From contig DATGKD010000160.1 of the NCBI GenBank assembly GCA_035294855.1, forward strand, positions 1 to 8,306: DNA of 8,306 bases, in the 5' to 3' direction. This document shows, piece after piece, positions 1 through 6,385 of the stretch. The notes under the pieces are model-generated. The model saw only the letters and a program-made list of their open reading frames with translations, had not been told where the DNA came from and did not search any database. Origin of the DNA: DATGKD01 sp035294855 (GTDB taxonomy: Bacteria > Actinomycetota > Acidimicrobiia > Acidimicrobiales > UBA8190). Positions within the stretch are counted from its first letter, which is position 1; each line of letters begins with the position of its first letter. The position numbers were made by a program, and so were the translations under genes.

Positions 1-1498
1 CGTGAAGGTGGGCGGTGATCATGGTCGAGGCTGCTGCAACCGGAGGGTACGACGCGCCGCCCAATAGCGGTAAGTCGACCGTCTTGACGAGGAGCAGGGA
101 CGTGAGTAGGCATCCCAATCCCCACGTTGCAACCCTGGGCAAGTTTCGTAGGAGGGGGGATTCGGAACAGGAAGCTCCCCACATCCGAAATCCCAATTCG
201 TTTCGGCCTTCTTCTCGCGATCGTTGTTGCGCTTCGTCCCAACCTGGGAGTGCAGCTATTCCAAGGCCCATGATCCCAAGGGCGGGCATTGCCACCTCCC
301 AAACGATCAAATAGGTGGAGACTGGCCCAACGATACGGGTCGCTGCGAACACATTGACGAGGAAACCAACGAGGCTGATCACACCAAGACCAGCGGCGAA
401 TGGCCGCCGCAAGACAATCCCGAGGGCTACAGCCAGAATGCCGATCAATAGCACCGTCACGAGAACGAAGAGCGCATGATGGGGAGGAGAACCTAAGCCA
501 CCAACCTCGTAATTCCCGAACGCGCTATATCTGAACCCAAACATGAGCATGCCATCGATTGTGACGATCGACCACAGTCCAACGTTCCAAGATTGGGTTG
601 TGTGGTGGTGCACGACAAACCGCCAGATCAAGGTGAGGTTGCCTGGGGACGTCGCCAACTCTTGAAGCAGCGGAGGCAACCAGATGAGAATGAGTACAGC
701 GATCCCTGCGGCGGTCAACCATTGAAAGCGATGCGCCGTTGATGAATCCCCTTCGGCCGGACAGAACGGATTGCGAGGTGCACTTCCCACGTTCTTTGTG
801 ATGACGGCTCGGACACAGGACGCAATGAGCGCGACAAACATCAGGACCGACACAACGGGGATCGTGCCGAGGTTGCTTTGGATCACTACTGAGCCGACCA
901 CGGCAGCTCCAATTAGCGATACCGATGATCCCACGGCGCCGGCGACACACAGGGAACCAAAGAGCACGAGCGGGAAGATGACGCCGTCTGGATTCCAGGG
1001 GCTGACGAAAACTCCTGCGGGGTCCTCGTACGGAGACGTGCTCGAGGTCAGAATGAGAGCCAGGTAGGCAAGGCAGAGCGCAGCCCACAACGCGGGCAAT
1101 GGACCGGCTCGCCTTCGTACCAACCAGACAGTTCCCAAGCCGCACACACCGTTGACTACGGCTGCTCCGACGAAGTCGGCACGGGCACCGCTACCAATGC
1201 ACCGGGCGATGAGACTGAGAATGTAGAAGTACGCCGGACCAGGGTGGCTGAAACCGTATGGAGTCGGTGCCATGCCCAGCTGCTGACGGAAATGCAAAGC
1301 GGTGCGGACGTTCAAGTCCAGAGTGGCCAAGTCATCCGAGAGATAGATGTGGCCAGAAGATGTGCCCAGGCGCACGATAATGATGGAGAACGGCAGCAAC
1401 ACGACAGCGGCGGCTCCAATGAAGTCCGCTCGATTGCGCGACTCGTCGCGTCTCAAAAGCTTGATTCGGTCAACCGCTCTTACGCAGGGACTCTTCAT
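1..1498 (-). CDS. Multi-pass membrane protein, GT-C glycosyltransferase-like; C-terminus beyond the window
   Basis: Translating the minus strand from the ATG at 1498-1496 gives 499 codons with no stop to the window edge, so the protein is partial at its C-terminus. It has a short basic N-terminus and then about 11 hydrophobic segments (first near residues 25-45). The first external loop carries an acidic SDD at 54-56, followed by an HPGPAYFY motif at 85-92. Later come SPWNPDG (166-172), QSNLG (207-211) and ATRIVGP near 386. An acidic pair after TM1 and an HPGP-type loop are features of polyprenyl-phosphate-sugar-dependent GT-C enzymes; the donor and acceptor cannot be read. The start has only a weak GGA upstream. 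An in-frame TAG at 1598-1600 limits any extension, and a TTG lies between. Codons are much richer in A/T at the third position than in neighbouring genes, which suggests a different origin. It could instead be a non-catalytic membrane protein of the same fold. Confidence 0.8.
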   Translation of the reverse strand, partial: MKSPCVRAVDRIKLLRRDESRNRADFIGAAAVVLLPFSIIIVRLGTSSGHIYLSDDLATLDLNVRTALHFRQQLGMAPTPYGFSHPGPAYFYILSLIARCIGSGARADFVGAAVVNGVCGLGTVWLVRRRAGPLPALWAALCLAYLALILTSSTSPYEDPAGVFVSPWNPDGVIFPLVLFGSLCVAGAVGSSVSLIGAAVVGSVVIQSNLGTIPVVSVLMFVALIASCVRAVITKNVGSAPRNPFCPAEGDSSTAHRFQWLTAAGIAVLILIWLPPLLQELATSPGNLTLIWRFVVHHHTTQSWNVGLWSIVTIDGMLMFGFRYSAFGNYEVGGLGSPPHHALFVLVTVLLIGILAVALGIVLRRPFAAGLGVISLVGFLVNVFAATRIVGPVSTYLIVWEVAMPALGIMGLGIAALPGWDEAQQRSREEGRNELGFRMWGASCSESPLLRNLPRVATWGLGCLLTSLLLVKTVDLPLLGGASYPPVAAASTMITAHLH

Positions 1499-1867
1499 TC
1501 GTTCCGAGGAGCAAGGCGTTGCATCGGTTCGATTGTGCGGTGTGTTTTCGGGCGCGCACCAGAGGTTGAATGCGTGCGTCGTCTGCAATGTAGCGGACTA
1601 CAGGGGCACTTCTCTCGGGGCTGCGAATGAGGTGACCGCCGATCCCCGTTCCCAAGGGTCCGCGGGAGGCAGGGGCCATGGCTCCGTACCGATTTGTTTC
1701 GGCGACGGCCCGAAGGCACTGTCCGCCGCGTGACCAACCTTGCGAGTCGCTACCCACGGACCAATCGTCACCCGGTCCACGGCGGTGACTCGGTCAGCAG
1801 CGAACCGACAATGTCACATTTGCCGATAGAGATCAGCAAGGGCAACGTAGCATGGTCCGATCCACCC
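1499..1867. other. Gene-poor intergenic stretch (369 bp)
   Basis: This lies between the end of the LCP gene and the start of the GT-C-like gene, both on the minus strand. I see no convincing gene here. A 60-codon minus-strand frame (1598-1780) with a GTG start has no recognisable motif and stops 99 bp before the next start. It holds a near-perfect palindrome AATGTCACATT (1810-1820) and an inverted repeat GTCACC/GGTGAC (1768-1790 region) with an 11-base loop. Neither has a T-tract. It probably contains the promoter of the GT-C-like gene, but no -10 or -35 stands out. Confidence 0.5.
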
Positions 1868-1878
1868 TCAGCAGGGTG
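1863..1878 (-). terminator. Weak stem-loop over the LCP stop codon
   Basis: CACCCT and AGGGTG form a 6-bp stem with a 4-base loop that covers the TGA stop of the LCP gene. No run of T follows on the minus strand, so it is not a classic intrinsic terminator. It could be chance in GC-rich DNA. Confidence 0.15.
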
Positions 1879-3202
1879 TGGGGTTGAACGGCCCCGTTCC
1901 CGGCACGGGCGGGGAAGGCGCCGGCGCGCTGGAGTGCGAGGTGGTCGGCGAGGTGGTCGGCGGAATGGTCGTCGCGGGCACCGTGACCGGACCGCCGTAG
2001 GCGTTGAGCGGCGGCGTGGTCACGCTGTCCGGGGCGGTGCCCAGGAACTGGGTGAGCACCTGCTGCGCCTCGGGCTGCTGGACCACCTCGACGGCGCCCG
2101 ACGCCCCGGCGTAGGCGCCCAGCGTGGGGAGGGTAAAGGTCTGCAGCTGTGACCCCGAGAAGGCGTGGTAGTTCTGGGCGAGAGACAGGATCGCGGTCGA
2201 GGACATGGCGTCGTCCTTGGTGACGTCGTGCACGATAGAACCCAGGAACGCGTTGACCTTGAACGGGTTGTAGCTGTTGCGCGCCGTGTTGATGACGGCC
2301 TCGATGACCGTGTTCTGCCGTTGGATCCGACCCAGGTCACCGCTGCCGTCGTATTGCCAGACGCCGGGGCGCACCTCGAACTCGTAAAAGCGCGAGCGGG
2401 AGAGGGCGAGTGCCACGTTGCCGTCGAGGGACTGGCAGCCGGCGTGAGTGATGTTCAGCCCGGAGTTGTTGTTGCCGTTGTCGTTGTCGCGGACCGGGTA
2501 CGGGAAGTTGAGCTTGATGCCGCCCACCGAATTGACGAGGTCGATCACCCCGTTGAAGTCGAAGATCACGAAGTGGCTGATGGGAATGCCGAAGGTGTTC
2601 TCGATCGTCTGGATGAGCGGGTCGGGACCCTCGTTGAAGGCGGTGTTGATCTTGTTGTCGGTGGAGAGCCCGGAAGAGGCGGGCATGTCCGACAGGCGGA
2701 CGAAGGTGTCGCGTGGGATCGACAGCAATCGGGCCGTTCCGGCCGCAGGGTCGATGTGGACGATCTTGATGGTGTCGCTTCTCTGACCGGTGACCAGCGA
2801 CGAGCTGCCGAAGGACTTTGCGGCCTGGCCCGTGTCACCCGCGCGGCTGTCTGAGCCGACGATGAGCACGTTGTACGGCGCGCCCGAGGCGGCGGCGATG
2901 CACGTCGAGCAGTGCTTGGACGGGATCTGGCCCAGGCGGTAGCGGATGTACCCGTATGCCGCACCGACCAGCACGAGCACGACCGCGAGGAGCGCCACCG
3001 CCCAGCGAAGGACGCGTTCGCGGGGCGTCCGAGTTCGCTTGCGCTTGGCGGGAGCCGGGCCGTCGGGCGCTTGACCCGGCGGTTCGCCCGGAGACGCCTT
3101 CGTCGGCGTGGTCACGGACGGGGCGGCGCTCGACCACGACCCCACCACTCGCACCGACCTGGGGGCGCCCGCGACCGACCCTCGTCGAGGGGGGCGGATC
3201 AT
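1868..3202 (-). CDS. LytR-CpsA-Psr (LCP) family cell-wall glycopolymer ligase
   Basis: This 444-residue protein has a cytosolic basic, proline-rich N-terminus (1-63), one transmembrane helix (about 64-87) and an extracytoplasmic LCP domain (about 109-330). The domain shows the family signatures: GSDSR (116-120), RSDTI (141-145), SIPRD (161-165), NKINTAF (183-189), LVNSVGG (222-228), SRSRF (268-272) and GRIQRQ (291-296). The Arg/Asp residues in these motifs bind the lipid pyrophosphate and metal in known LCP enzymes. The family moves polyprenyl-pyrophosphate-linked glycopolymers onto peptidoglycan; in mycobacteria the polymer is arabinogalactan. The tail (about 392-444) is Pro/Thr/Ser-rich and ends in Cys444. 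A CSTC motif (98-101) follows the membrane helix. The ATG is the first possible start after an in-frame TGA upstream. It has no Shine-Dalgarno but sits 7 bases after TACCGT, which fits leaderless expression. The polymer attached cannot be inferred. Confidence 0.93.
   Translation of the reverse strand: MIRPPRRGSVAGAPRSVRVVGSWSSAAPSVTTPTKASPGEPPGQAPDGPAPAKRKRTRTPRERVLRWAVALLAVVLVLVGAAYGYIRYRLGQIPSKHCSTCIAAASGAPYNVLIVGSDSRAGDTGQAAKSFGSSSLVTGQRSDTIKIVHIDPAAGTARLLSIPRDTFVRLSDMPASSGLSTDNKINTAFNEGPDPLIQTIENTFGIPISHFVIFDFNGVIDLVNSVGGIKLNFPYPVRDNDNGNNNSGLNITHAGCQSLDGNVALALSRSRFYEFEVRPGVWQYDGSGDLGRIQRQNTVIEAVINTARNSYNPFKVNAFLGSIVHDVTKDDAMSSTAILSLAQNYHAFSGSQLQTFTLPTLGAYAGASGAVEVVQQPEAQQVLTQFLGTAPDSVTTPPLNAYGGPVTVPATTIPPTTSPTTSHSSAPAPSPPVPGTGPFNPTPC
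1938..1961 (-). repeat. Two exact 12-bp tandem copies in the LCP tail
   Basis: GAGGTGGTCGGC occurs twice in direct succession on the plus strand. On the coding strand it duplicates a four-residue unit, giving TTSPTTS in the Pro/Thr-rich C-terminal tail of the LCP protein. The unit keeps frame, so copy-number changes would only lengthen or shorten the tail. Confidence 0.8.
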
Positions 3203-3215
3203 GGGTTCGACGGTA
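3203..3215 (-). promoter_or_regulatory. Probable leaderless promoter (-10 box) of the LCP gene
   Basis: On the minus strand the sequence reads TACCGT (3215-3210), seven bases, then ATG at 3202. TAnnnT placed 7 bases before ATG is the common actinobacterial pattern in which transcription starts at the A of the start codon. The missing Shine-Dalgarno agrees. I see no good -35 match. This would make the LCP gene a separate transcript from the upstream hydrolase. Confidence 0.45.
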
Positions 3216-3295
3216 CCAGCGCGTCTGTCCGACGAGACGTCGCAGCCCGAGGCTCACGCAGCGCGGCCACGTGCACAGGGATCACACAGCTTCGG

Positions 3296-4111
3296 TCAGT
3301 CGCCGACGTGATCGAGCACCAGCTTTGCCACCTCGTCGGGCCGCTCGAGGATGGCGAGGTGCGCGGCGCCGTCGAGGTCGACGAGCAACGCGTCGGGGAT
3401 CTCCGCCGCATACACCTCGGCGTGGGCGCGCGGCACGATGCCGTCTTGCGTGCCGTGCACGACGAGGGTGCGCGCGCTGATGCGCGTCAGCCGCGCCCGG
3501 AGCTTCGGGTTGTGCAGGTACGGGTTCCAACCCACCTTGGCGGTGGCCGCCTGCGCCTCCAGGAAGGGGCGCAGGACGTCGAAGGAGATCCCCGAGGGGT
3601 TGTCTTCCATGGTGTCTGCGACGGTGCGCATGAGCTGCGCCAGTGGATGGTCATGATCGGCGAACAACTCGTCGGCCAGCTCCCCGAGCGGGCGCCCGAA
3701 GATCTCGGTGATGGGCGCGCCGTCCACGTAGAGGCCCACCGGGTTTACGAGCACGAGCCGTCGCACGCGCTCGGGCCAGCGCACGGCGAGCTCGGCCGCC
3801 ATCCACGCTCCGAGCGACATGCCCGTCACGTCGCACTGCCCCCACCCGAGACGATCAATGACGTCGAGGATGTGGAAGGCGGCGTCCTCGATGTCGTCGA
3901 TCTTCTCGAGGCCCTTCGAGGAGCCGAAACCCGGAAAGCGCGGCGCCGCCACCCGGCGCGAGTCGGCGAGCTGCTGCAGGAATGTGGACTCCGACCCTTC
4001 CCCCTGAGCGGAGTGCAGGTACAGGACCGGCGCGGGCCCACCTTCTCCGCCTGCGTGGACCTCGATCGCGCCCACCGCGGTGTCGAGCGTGGACGTCGCC
4101 AGCGCCGTCAT
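3296..4111 (-). CDS. Alpha/beta hydrolase, coupled to the flavin monooxygenase
   Basis: This 271-residue single-domain alpha/beta-hydrolase has a complete catalytic triad: Ser99 in the nucleophile elbow GMSLG (97-101), Asp223 in GTQDGIVP (220-227) and His251 in DGAAHL (247-252). An oxyanion-type segment YLHSAQGEG follows the first core strand (about 31-39). No signal peptide is visible, so it is probably cytosolic. Similar enzymes are esterases, C-C hydrolases or lactonases; the substrate cannot be read. Its ATG shares ATGA with the stop of the upstream monooxygenase, and no strong Shine-Dalgarno precedes it, so translation is probably coupled. The frame stays open upstream to 4801, but that stretch lies inside the monooxygenase gene and has no hydrolase features. 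The LCP gene begins 93 bp downstream. Confidence 0.9.
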   Translation of the reverse strand: MTALATSTLDTAVGAIEVHAGGEGGPAPVLYLHSAQGEGSESTFLQQLADSRRVAAPRFPGFGSSKGLEKIDDIEDAAFHILDVIDRLGWGQCDVTGMSLGAWMAAELAVRWPERVRRLVLVNPVGLYVDGAPITEIFGRPLGELADELFADHDHPLAQLMRTVADTMEDNPSGISFDVLRPFLEAQAATAKVGWNPYLHNPKLRARLTRISARTLVVHGTQDGIVPRAHAEVYAAEIPDALLVDLDGAAHLAILERPDEVAKLVLDHVGD

Positions 4112-5271
4112 GACGCCGCGAGCGGTGCGGTGTGCTCGACACCTCCGAATTCGGCCCGAAGCTTCGGCATCACCTCGGTGGCGAACAGCTCGAGGTTGCG
4201 CCGGGTGTCGTCCGCGGGGAGCGTGCCCAACTGGAACAAGCCGAGAAGGTTCCCCACCCCCATCCTCGCCGCGTCCTCGGCGAGCAACTCGGCGACGGTG
4301 TCGGGTGAGCCGACGATGGCGTAGTGGCCGGCGGTGACCTCGTCCCAGCTCTTCAGGTTCAGCGCGAAGCTCCCCGCCCCCTTGGCGATGTTCTCCAACG
4401 ACTTGACCGACGTGTAACCCGGGGGCGAGATGTTGATGCCGGGTAGCAGGCGGCGCACGAAGTACCAGAAGTGGTCCTCGTAGCGCCGGCGCGCTTCGGC
4501 GTCGGTGTCGGCCACGAAGATGGGCACCAGCCACCCGAGCTGGAGCGGGTCGGCCTCGTAGCCCTCTTTGCGGCACGCCTCGCGCATGAGCCCGAACATG
4601 CGCTCGAACACGCTGATGTGGAAGTAGGGGATGCCCATGTAGGCGTAGCGGCGCTTGGCCACGAACTCGAGCGTCTCGAGCGAACCCACTCCGGGGATCC
4701 AGATCTCCGGGTGAGGCTGTTGCACCGGCTTCGGCCAGGTGTTCACGTAGCGGAGCTTGTAGTGCTTGCCGATGTGCTCGAACGGGCCCGGCTCCGTCCA
4801 CGCCCGGATGATGATGTCGTGCGCCTCGGCGAACTTCTCACGCGCGTGAGCGGGGTTCAAGGAGAAGGAGTAGTACTCGGGGCCGCCACCGACCACCATG
4901 CCGGCGATGAGGCGCCCCCCGGAGATGCAGTCGATCATGGCGAACTCTTCGGCCACGCGCGTGGGTGGGTCGTAGAGAGGAAGGGCGTTGCCGACGACGG
5001 CGATGCGGACGCGCGAGGTGCGGTTGGCGAGGATCGACGCGATCAGGTTGGGGGACGGCATCGTCCCGTAGGCGTTCTGGTGATGCTCGTTGACGCACAC
5101 GCCGTCGAAGCCGAGCGCTTCGGCGTAGACGAGCTCGTCGATGTAGCGGTTGTAGAGCTCGTGGCCCACGGCGGGGTCGTAAAAGGCGTTGGGGACGGTG
5201 ATCCACGCGGGCCCGTCGTAGTCGGGCGGCAGTCCCGGGTACGGCATCAGGTGGAAGCTGAAGAAGCGCAC
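4108..5271 (-). CDS. Luciferase-like (LLM class) flavin-dependent monooxygenase
   Basis: This 387-residue protein has the bacterial-luciferase TIM-barrel pattern: an N-terminal strand, NEHHQNAYG (61-69), GNALPLYDPPTRVAEE (94-109), the DCISGGR turn (114-120) followed by GMVVGGG (124-130), and a C-terminal GSPDTVAELL (331-340) before the last helices. The family uses reduced FMN (or F420 in some branches) and O2 to oxidise aldehydes, ketones, sulfonates or other substrates. This member's flavin and substrate are unknown. The start is GTG at 5271-5269, set by an AAGGAGG Shine-Dalgarno six bases upstream. It begins 35 bp after sufC and overlaps the hydrolase start by 4 bp. The overlap suggests that the hydrolase acts on its product, as when an FMN-dependent Baeyer-Villiger enzyme makes an ester or lactone. 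That role is inferred; membership in the luciferase-like family is secure. Confidence 0.93.
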   Translation of the reverse strand: MRFFSFHLMPYPGLPPDYDGPAWITVPNAFYDPAVGHELYNRYIDELVYAEALGFDGVCVNEHHQNAYGTMPSPNLIASILANRTSRVRIAVVGNALPLYDPPTRVAEEFAMIDCISGGRLIAGMVVGGGPEYYSFSLNPAHAREKFAEAHDIIIRAWTEPGPFEHIGKHYKLRYVNTWPKPVQQPHPEIWIPGVGSLETLEFVAKRRYAYMGIPYFHISVFERMFGLMREACRKEGYEADPLQLGWLVPIFVADTDAEARRRYEDHFWYFVRRLLPGINISPPGYTSVKSLENIAKGAGSFALNLKSWDEVTAGHYAIVGSPDTVAELLAEDAARMGVGNLLGLFQLGTLPADDTRRNLELFATEVMPKLRAEFGGVEHTAPLAAS

Positions 5272-5275
5272 CTAC

Positions 5276-5303
5276 GGCCTCCTTGACGTGTCGCCGCGAG
5301 GCC
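5276..5303 (-). promoter_or_regulatory. Possible hairpin covering the monooxygenase Shine-Dalgarno
   Basis: On the minus strand GGCCTC (5303-5298) can pair with GAGGCC (5281-5276), leaving a 16-base loop. The second arm contains most of the Shine-Dalgarno, so folding would hide it. The stem is only 6 bp and may be chance. Confidence 0.25.
5278..5284 (-). promoter_or_regulatory. Strong Shine-Dalgarno of the monooxygenase gene
   Basis: The minus strand reads AAGGAGG, then six bases, then GTG at 5271. It is the best ribosome binding site in the window and fixes a GTG start rather than the internal ATG at codon 9. Confidence 0.85.
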
Positions 5304-5306
5304 CGG

Positions 5307-6071
5307 TCATGGTACCTGGCGGTCCCCTGTGCCCTCATAGGGGACGTACCCGGTGCGTTCGAGCTCGTCGGCCAGCTCCGGGCCGCCGCTCGCCACCATC
5401 CGGCCCCGGACGAGCACATGGACGACGTCGGGTCGCAACACCGACAGCAGCCGCCGGTAGTGGGTGATAGCGAGCACGCCGAGGTTCCACTCCTCCACAC
5501 CCGCCATCACGCGGCGTGCCACGTCGCGCAGCCCGTCGACGTCGATACCGGAGTCGATCTCGTCCAGGACCGCAACCGCGGGGCGGAGCACCGCCAGCTG
5601 CACCGTCTCGCTCCGCTTGCGCTCGCCGCCGGACAGGTCGACGTTCAGGGGCCGCTCGAGGAGCCGGACGTCGAGGCCCACCCGGGCGGCCTCGGCCGCG
5701 GCGACGCCCGCGACCTGATCCTCAGCGAGCGACCCGTCGGCACGACCGGCCAGCGCCTCACCGAGCGCCTCGCGCAGGTCCACGCCGGGCACTTCCGTCG
5801 GGTACTGGGGCGCGAGGAACAGCCCGGCCCGAGCGCGTTGCCAGGGGGCGAGTGCCAGCAGGTCCGCGCCGTCGAGCGTCACCCGGCCGCCGGCCACCTG
5901 ATAGCCCGGCTTGCCCATGAGGACGTGCGCCAGCGTGCTCTTCCCCGACCCGTTCGGACCCATCACGGCGTGGACCTCGCCGCTTCGCACCACGAGGTCG
6001 ACGCCCTGGAGTACCTCGGTGCCCCCCACGGCCACGCGCAGGTCCTCGACCACGAGCTCGTGGGTCGTCAC
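5307..6071 (-). CDS. sufC: SufC, Fe-S cluster assembly ATPase
   Basis: This is a 254-residue ABC-type ATPase of usual SufC length. It has Walker A GPNGSGKST (38-46), Q-loop Gln89 in LAPQYP, signature LSGGERKR (146-153), Walker B ending VLDE (168-171), the SufC-typical SGIDVDGL after it (174-181) and the H-loop His204 in ITHY. Like other SufC proteins it has no membrane segment. It should bind SufB/SufD in the cytosol and drive scaffold opening for Fe-S cluster assembly. The start is GTG, overlapping the stop of the Rieske gene by 4 bp, with GGAGG four bases upstream. The frame is open further upstream to 6365, but there it runs through the Rieske gene and shows no ABC features. SufC rather than a transporter ATPase is supported by the motif after Walker B and by the adjacent sufD. 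Confidence 0.95.
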   Translation of the reverse strand: MTTHELVVEDLRVAVGGTEVLQGVDLVVRSGEVHAVMGPNGSGKSTLAHVLMGKPGYQVAGGRVTLDGADLLALAPWQRARAGLFLAPQYPTEVPGVDLREALGEALAGRADGSLAEDQVAGVAAAEAARVGLDVRLLERPLNVDLSGGERKRSETVQLAVLRPAVAVLDEIDSGIDVDGLRDVARRVMAGVEEWNLGVLAITHYRRLLSVLRPDVVHVLVRGRMVASGGPELADELERTGYVPYEGTGDRQVP

Positions 6072-6385
6072 GGGACCTCCACGAGGACGTCGTCTCCGTC
6101 GATGCGCACGCGGTAGACGGGCACCGGCTTCGTGGCGGGGAGCGAACAGGGTTTCCCCGTGCCCAAGTCGAAGGTGGAACCGTGCTTCCAGCACTCGATC
6201 TCGCACTCGTCGGTCAACACCTCGCCTTCCGACAGCGAGTAGTCCTCGTGGCTGCAGGTGTCGCCGATGGCGTAGAAGTCGTCGCCGACGCGTACGAGCG
6301 CCACGGGGTGTCCGTCCACCTCGAACCGGCGTGCGGTGCCCGGCTCGAGGTCGTCGCGGGAGCACAGCCTCACGGTGTCAGCCAC
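6068..6385 (-). CDS. Rieske [2Fe-2S] ferredoxin of the SUF cluster
   Basis: This 105-residue soluble protein has a complete Rieske ligand set: Cys44 and His46 in CSH, and Cys65 and His68 in CWKH, so CxH-X18-CxxH. The intervening segment and the following GSTFDLGTG turn are typical of ferredoxin subunits of aromatic-ring dioxygenases, which is how such genes are often named. No oxygenase gene is nearby. Actinobacterial SUF operons commonly carry a Rieske ferredoxin between sufD and sufC, so a role in cluster assembly or electron supply is more likely, though not established. The start is GTG at 6385-6383 with GGGGGAG six bases upstream. It overlaps sufD by 8 bp and sufC by 4 bp, which implies coupled translation of all three. 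The same frame extends upstream to 6745 but lies within sufD there. Confidence 0.92.
   Translation of the reverse strand: MADTVRLCSRDDLEPGTARRFEVDGHPVALVRVGDDFYAIGDTCSHEDYSLSEGEVLTDECEIECWKHGSTFDLGTGKPCSLPATKPVPVYRVRIDGDDVLVEVP

Noticed and set aside
525..1145. Minus-strand frame of 206 codons in the left region
   Set aside because: It overlaps the GT-C-like gene in another frame and its product is Arg/His/Cys/Ser-rich and not membrane-like, whereas the 499-codon frame shows clear hydrophobic segments and motifs.
1598..1780. Possible 60-codon minus-strand gene in the gap
   Set aside because: It has no ribosome binding site and no recognisable motif. A frame of that length arises easily by chance at this GC content.
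1863..1878. Intrinsic terminator after the LCP gene
   Set aside because: The stem is only 6 bp, overlaps the stop codon and has no T-tract. It is listed only as a weak stem-loop.
2912..4324. Long plus-strand frame (470 codons) across the LCP, hydrolase and monooxygenase genes
   Set aside because: It runs antisense to three well-supported genes and its translation is Arg/Gly/Val/His-rich without domains. Long shadow frames are expected in GC-rich coding DNA.
4112..4801. N-terminal extension of the hydrolase frame, giving 501 codons
   Set aside because: The extension lies inside the monooxygenase gene and is low-complexity Arg/His/Ala. The ATG at 4111 overlaps the monooxygenase stop and gives a normal-length hydrolase.
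4471..5286. Plus-strand frame of 271 codons antisense to the monooxygenase
   Set aside because: It is a mirror of the coding strand with repetitive Val/Glu/His/Asp content and no recognisable fold.
6072..6365. N-terminal extension of the sufC frame, which could look like a fusion
   Set aside because: It is a different-frame reading of the Rieske gene. The GTG at 6071 has a GGAGG upstream and gives the usual SufC length.
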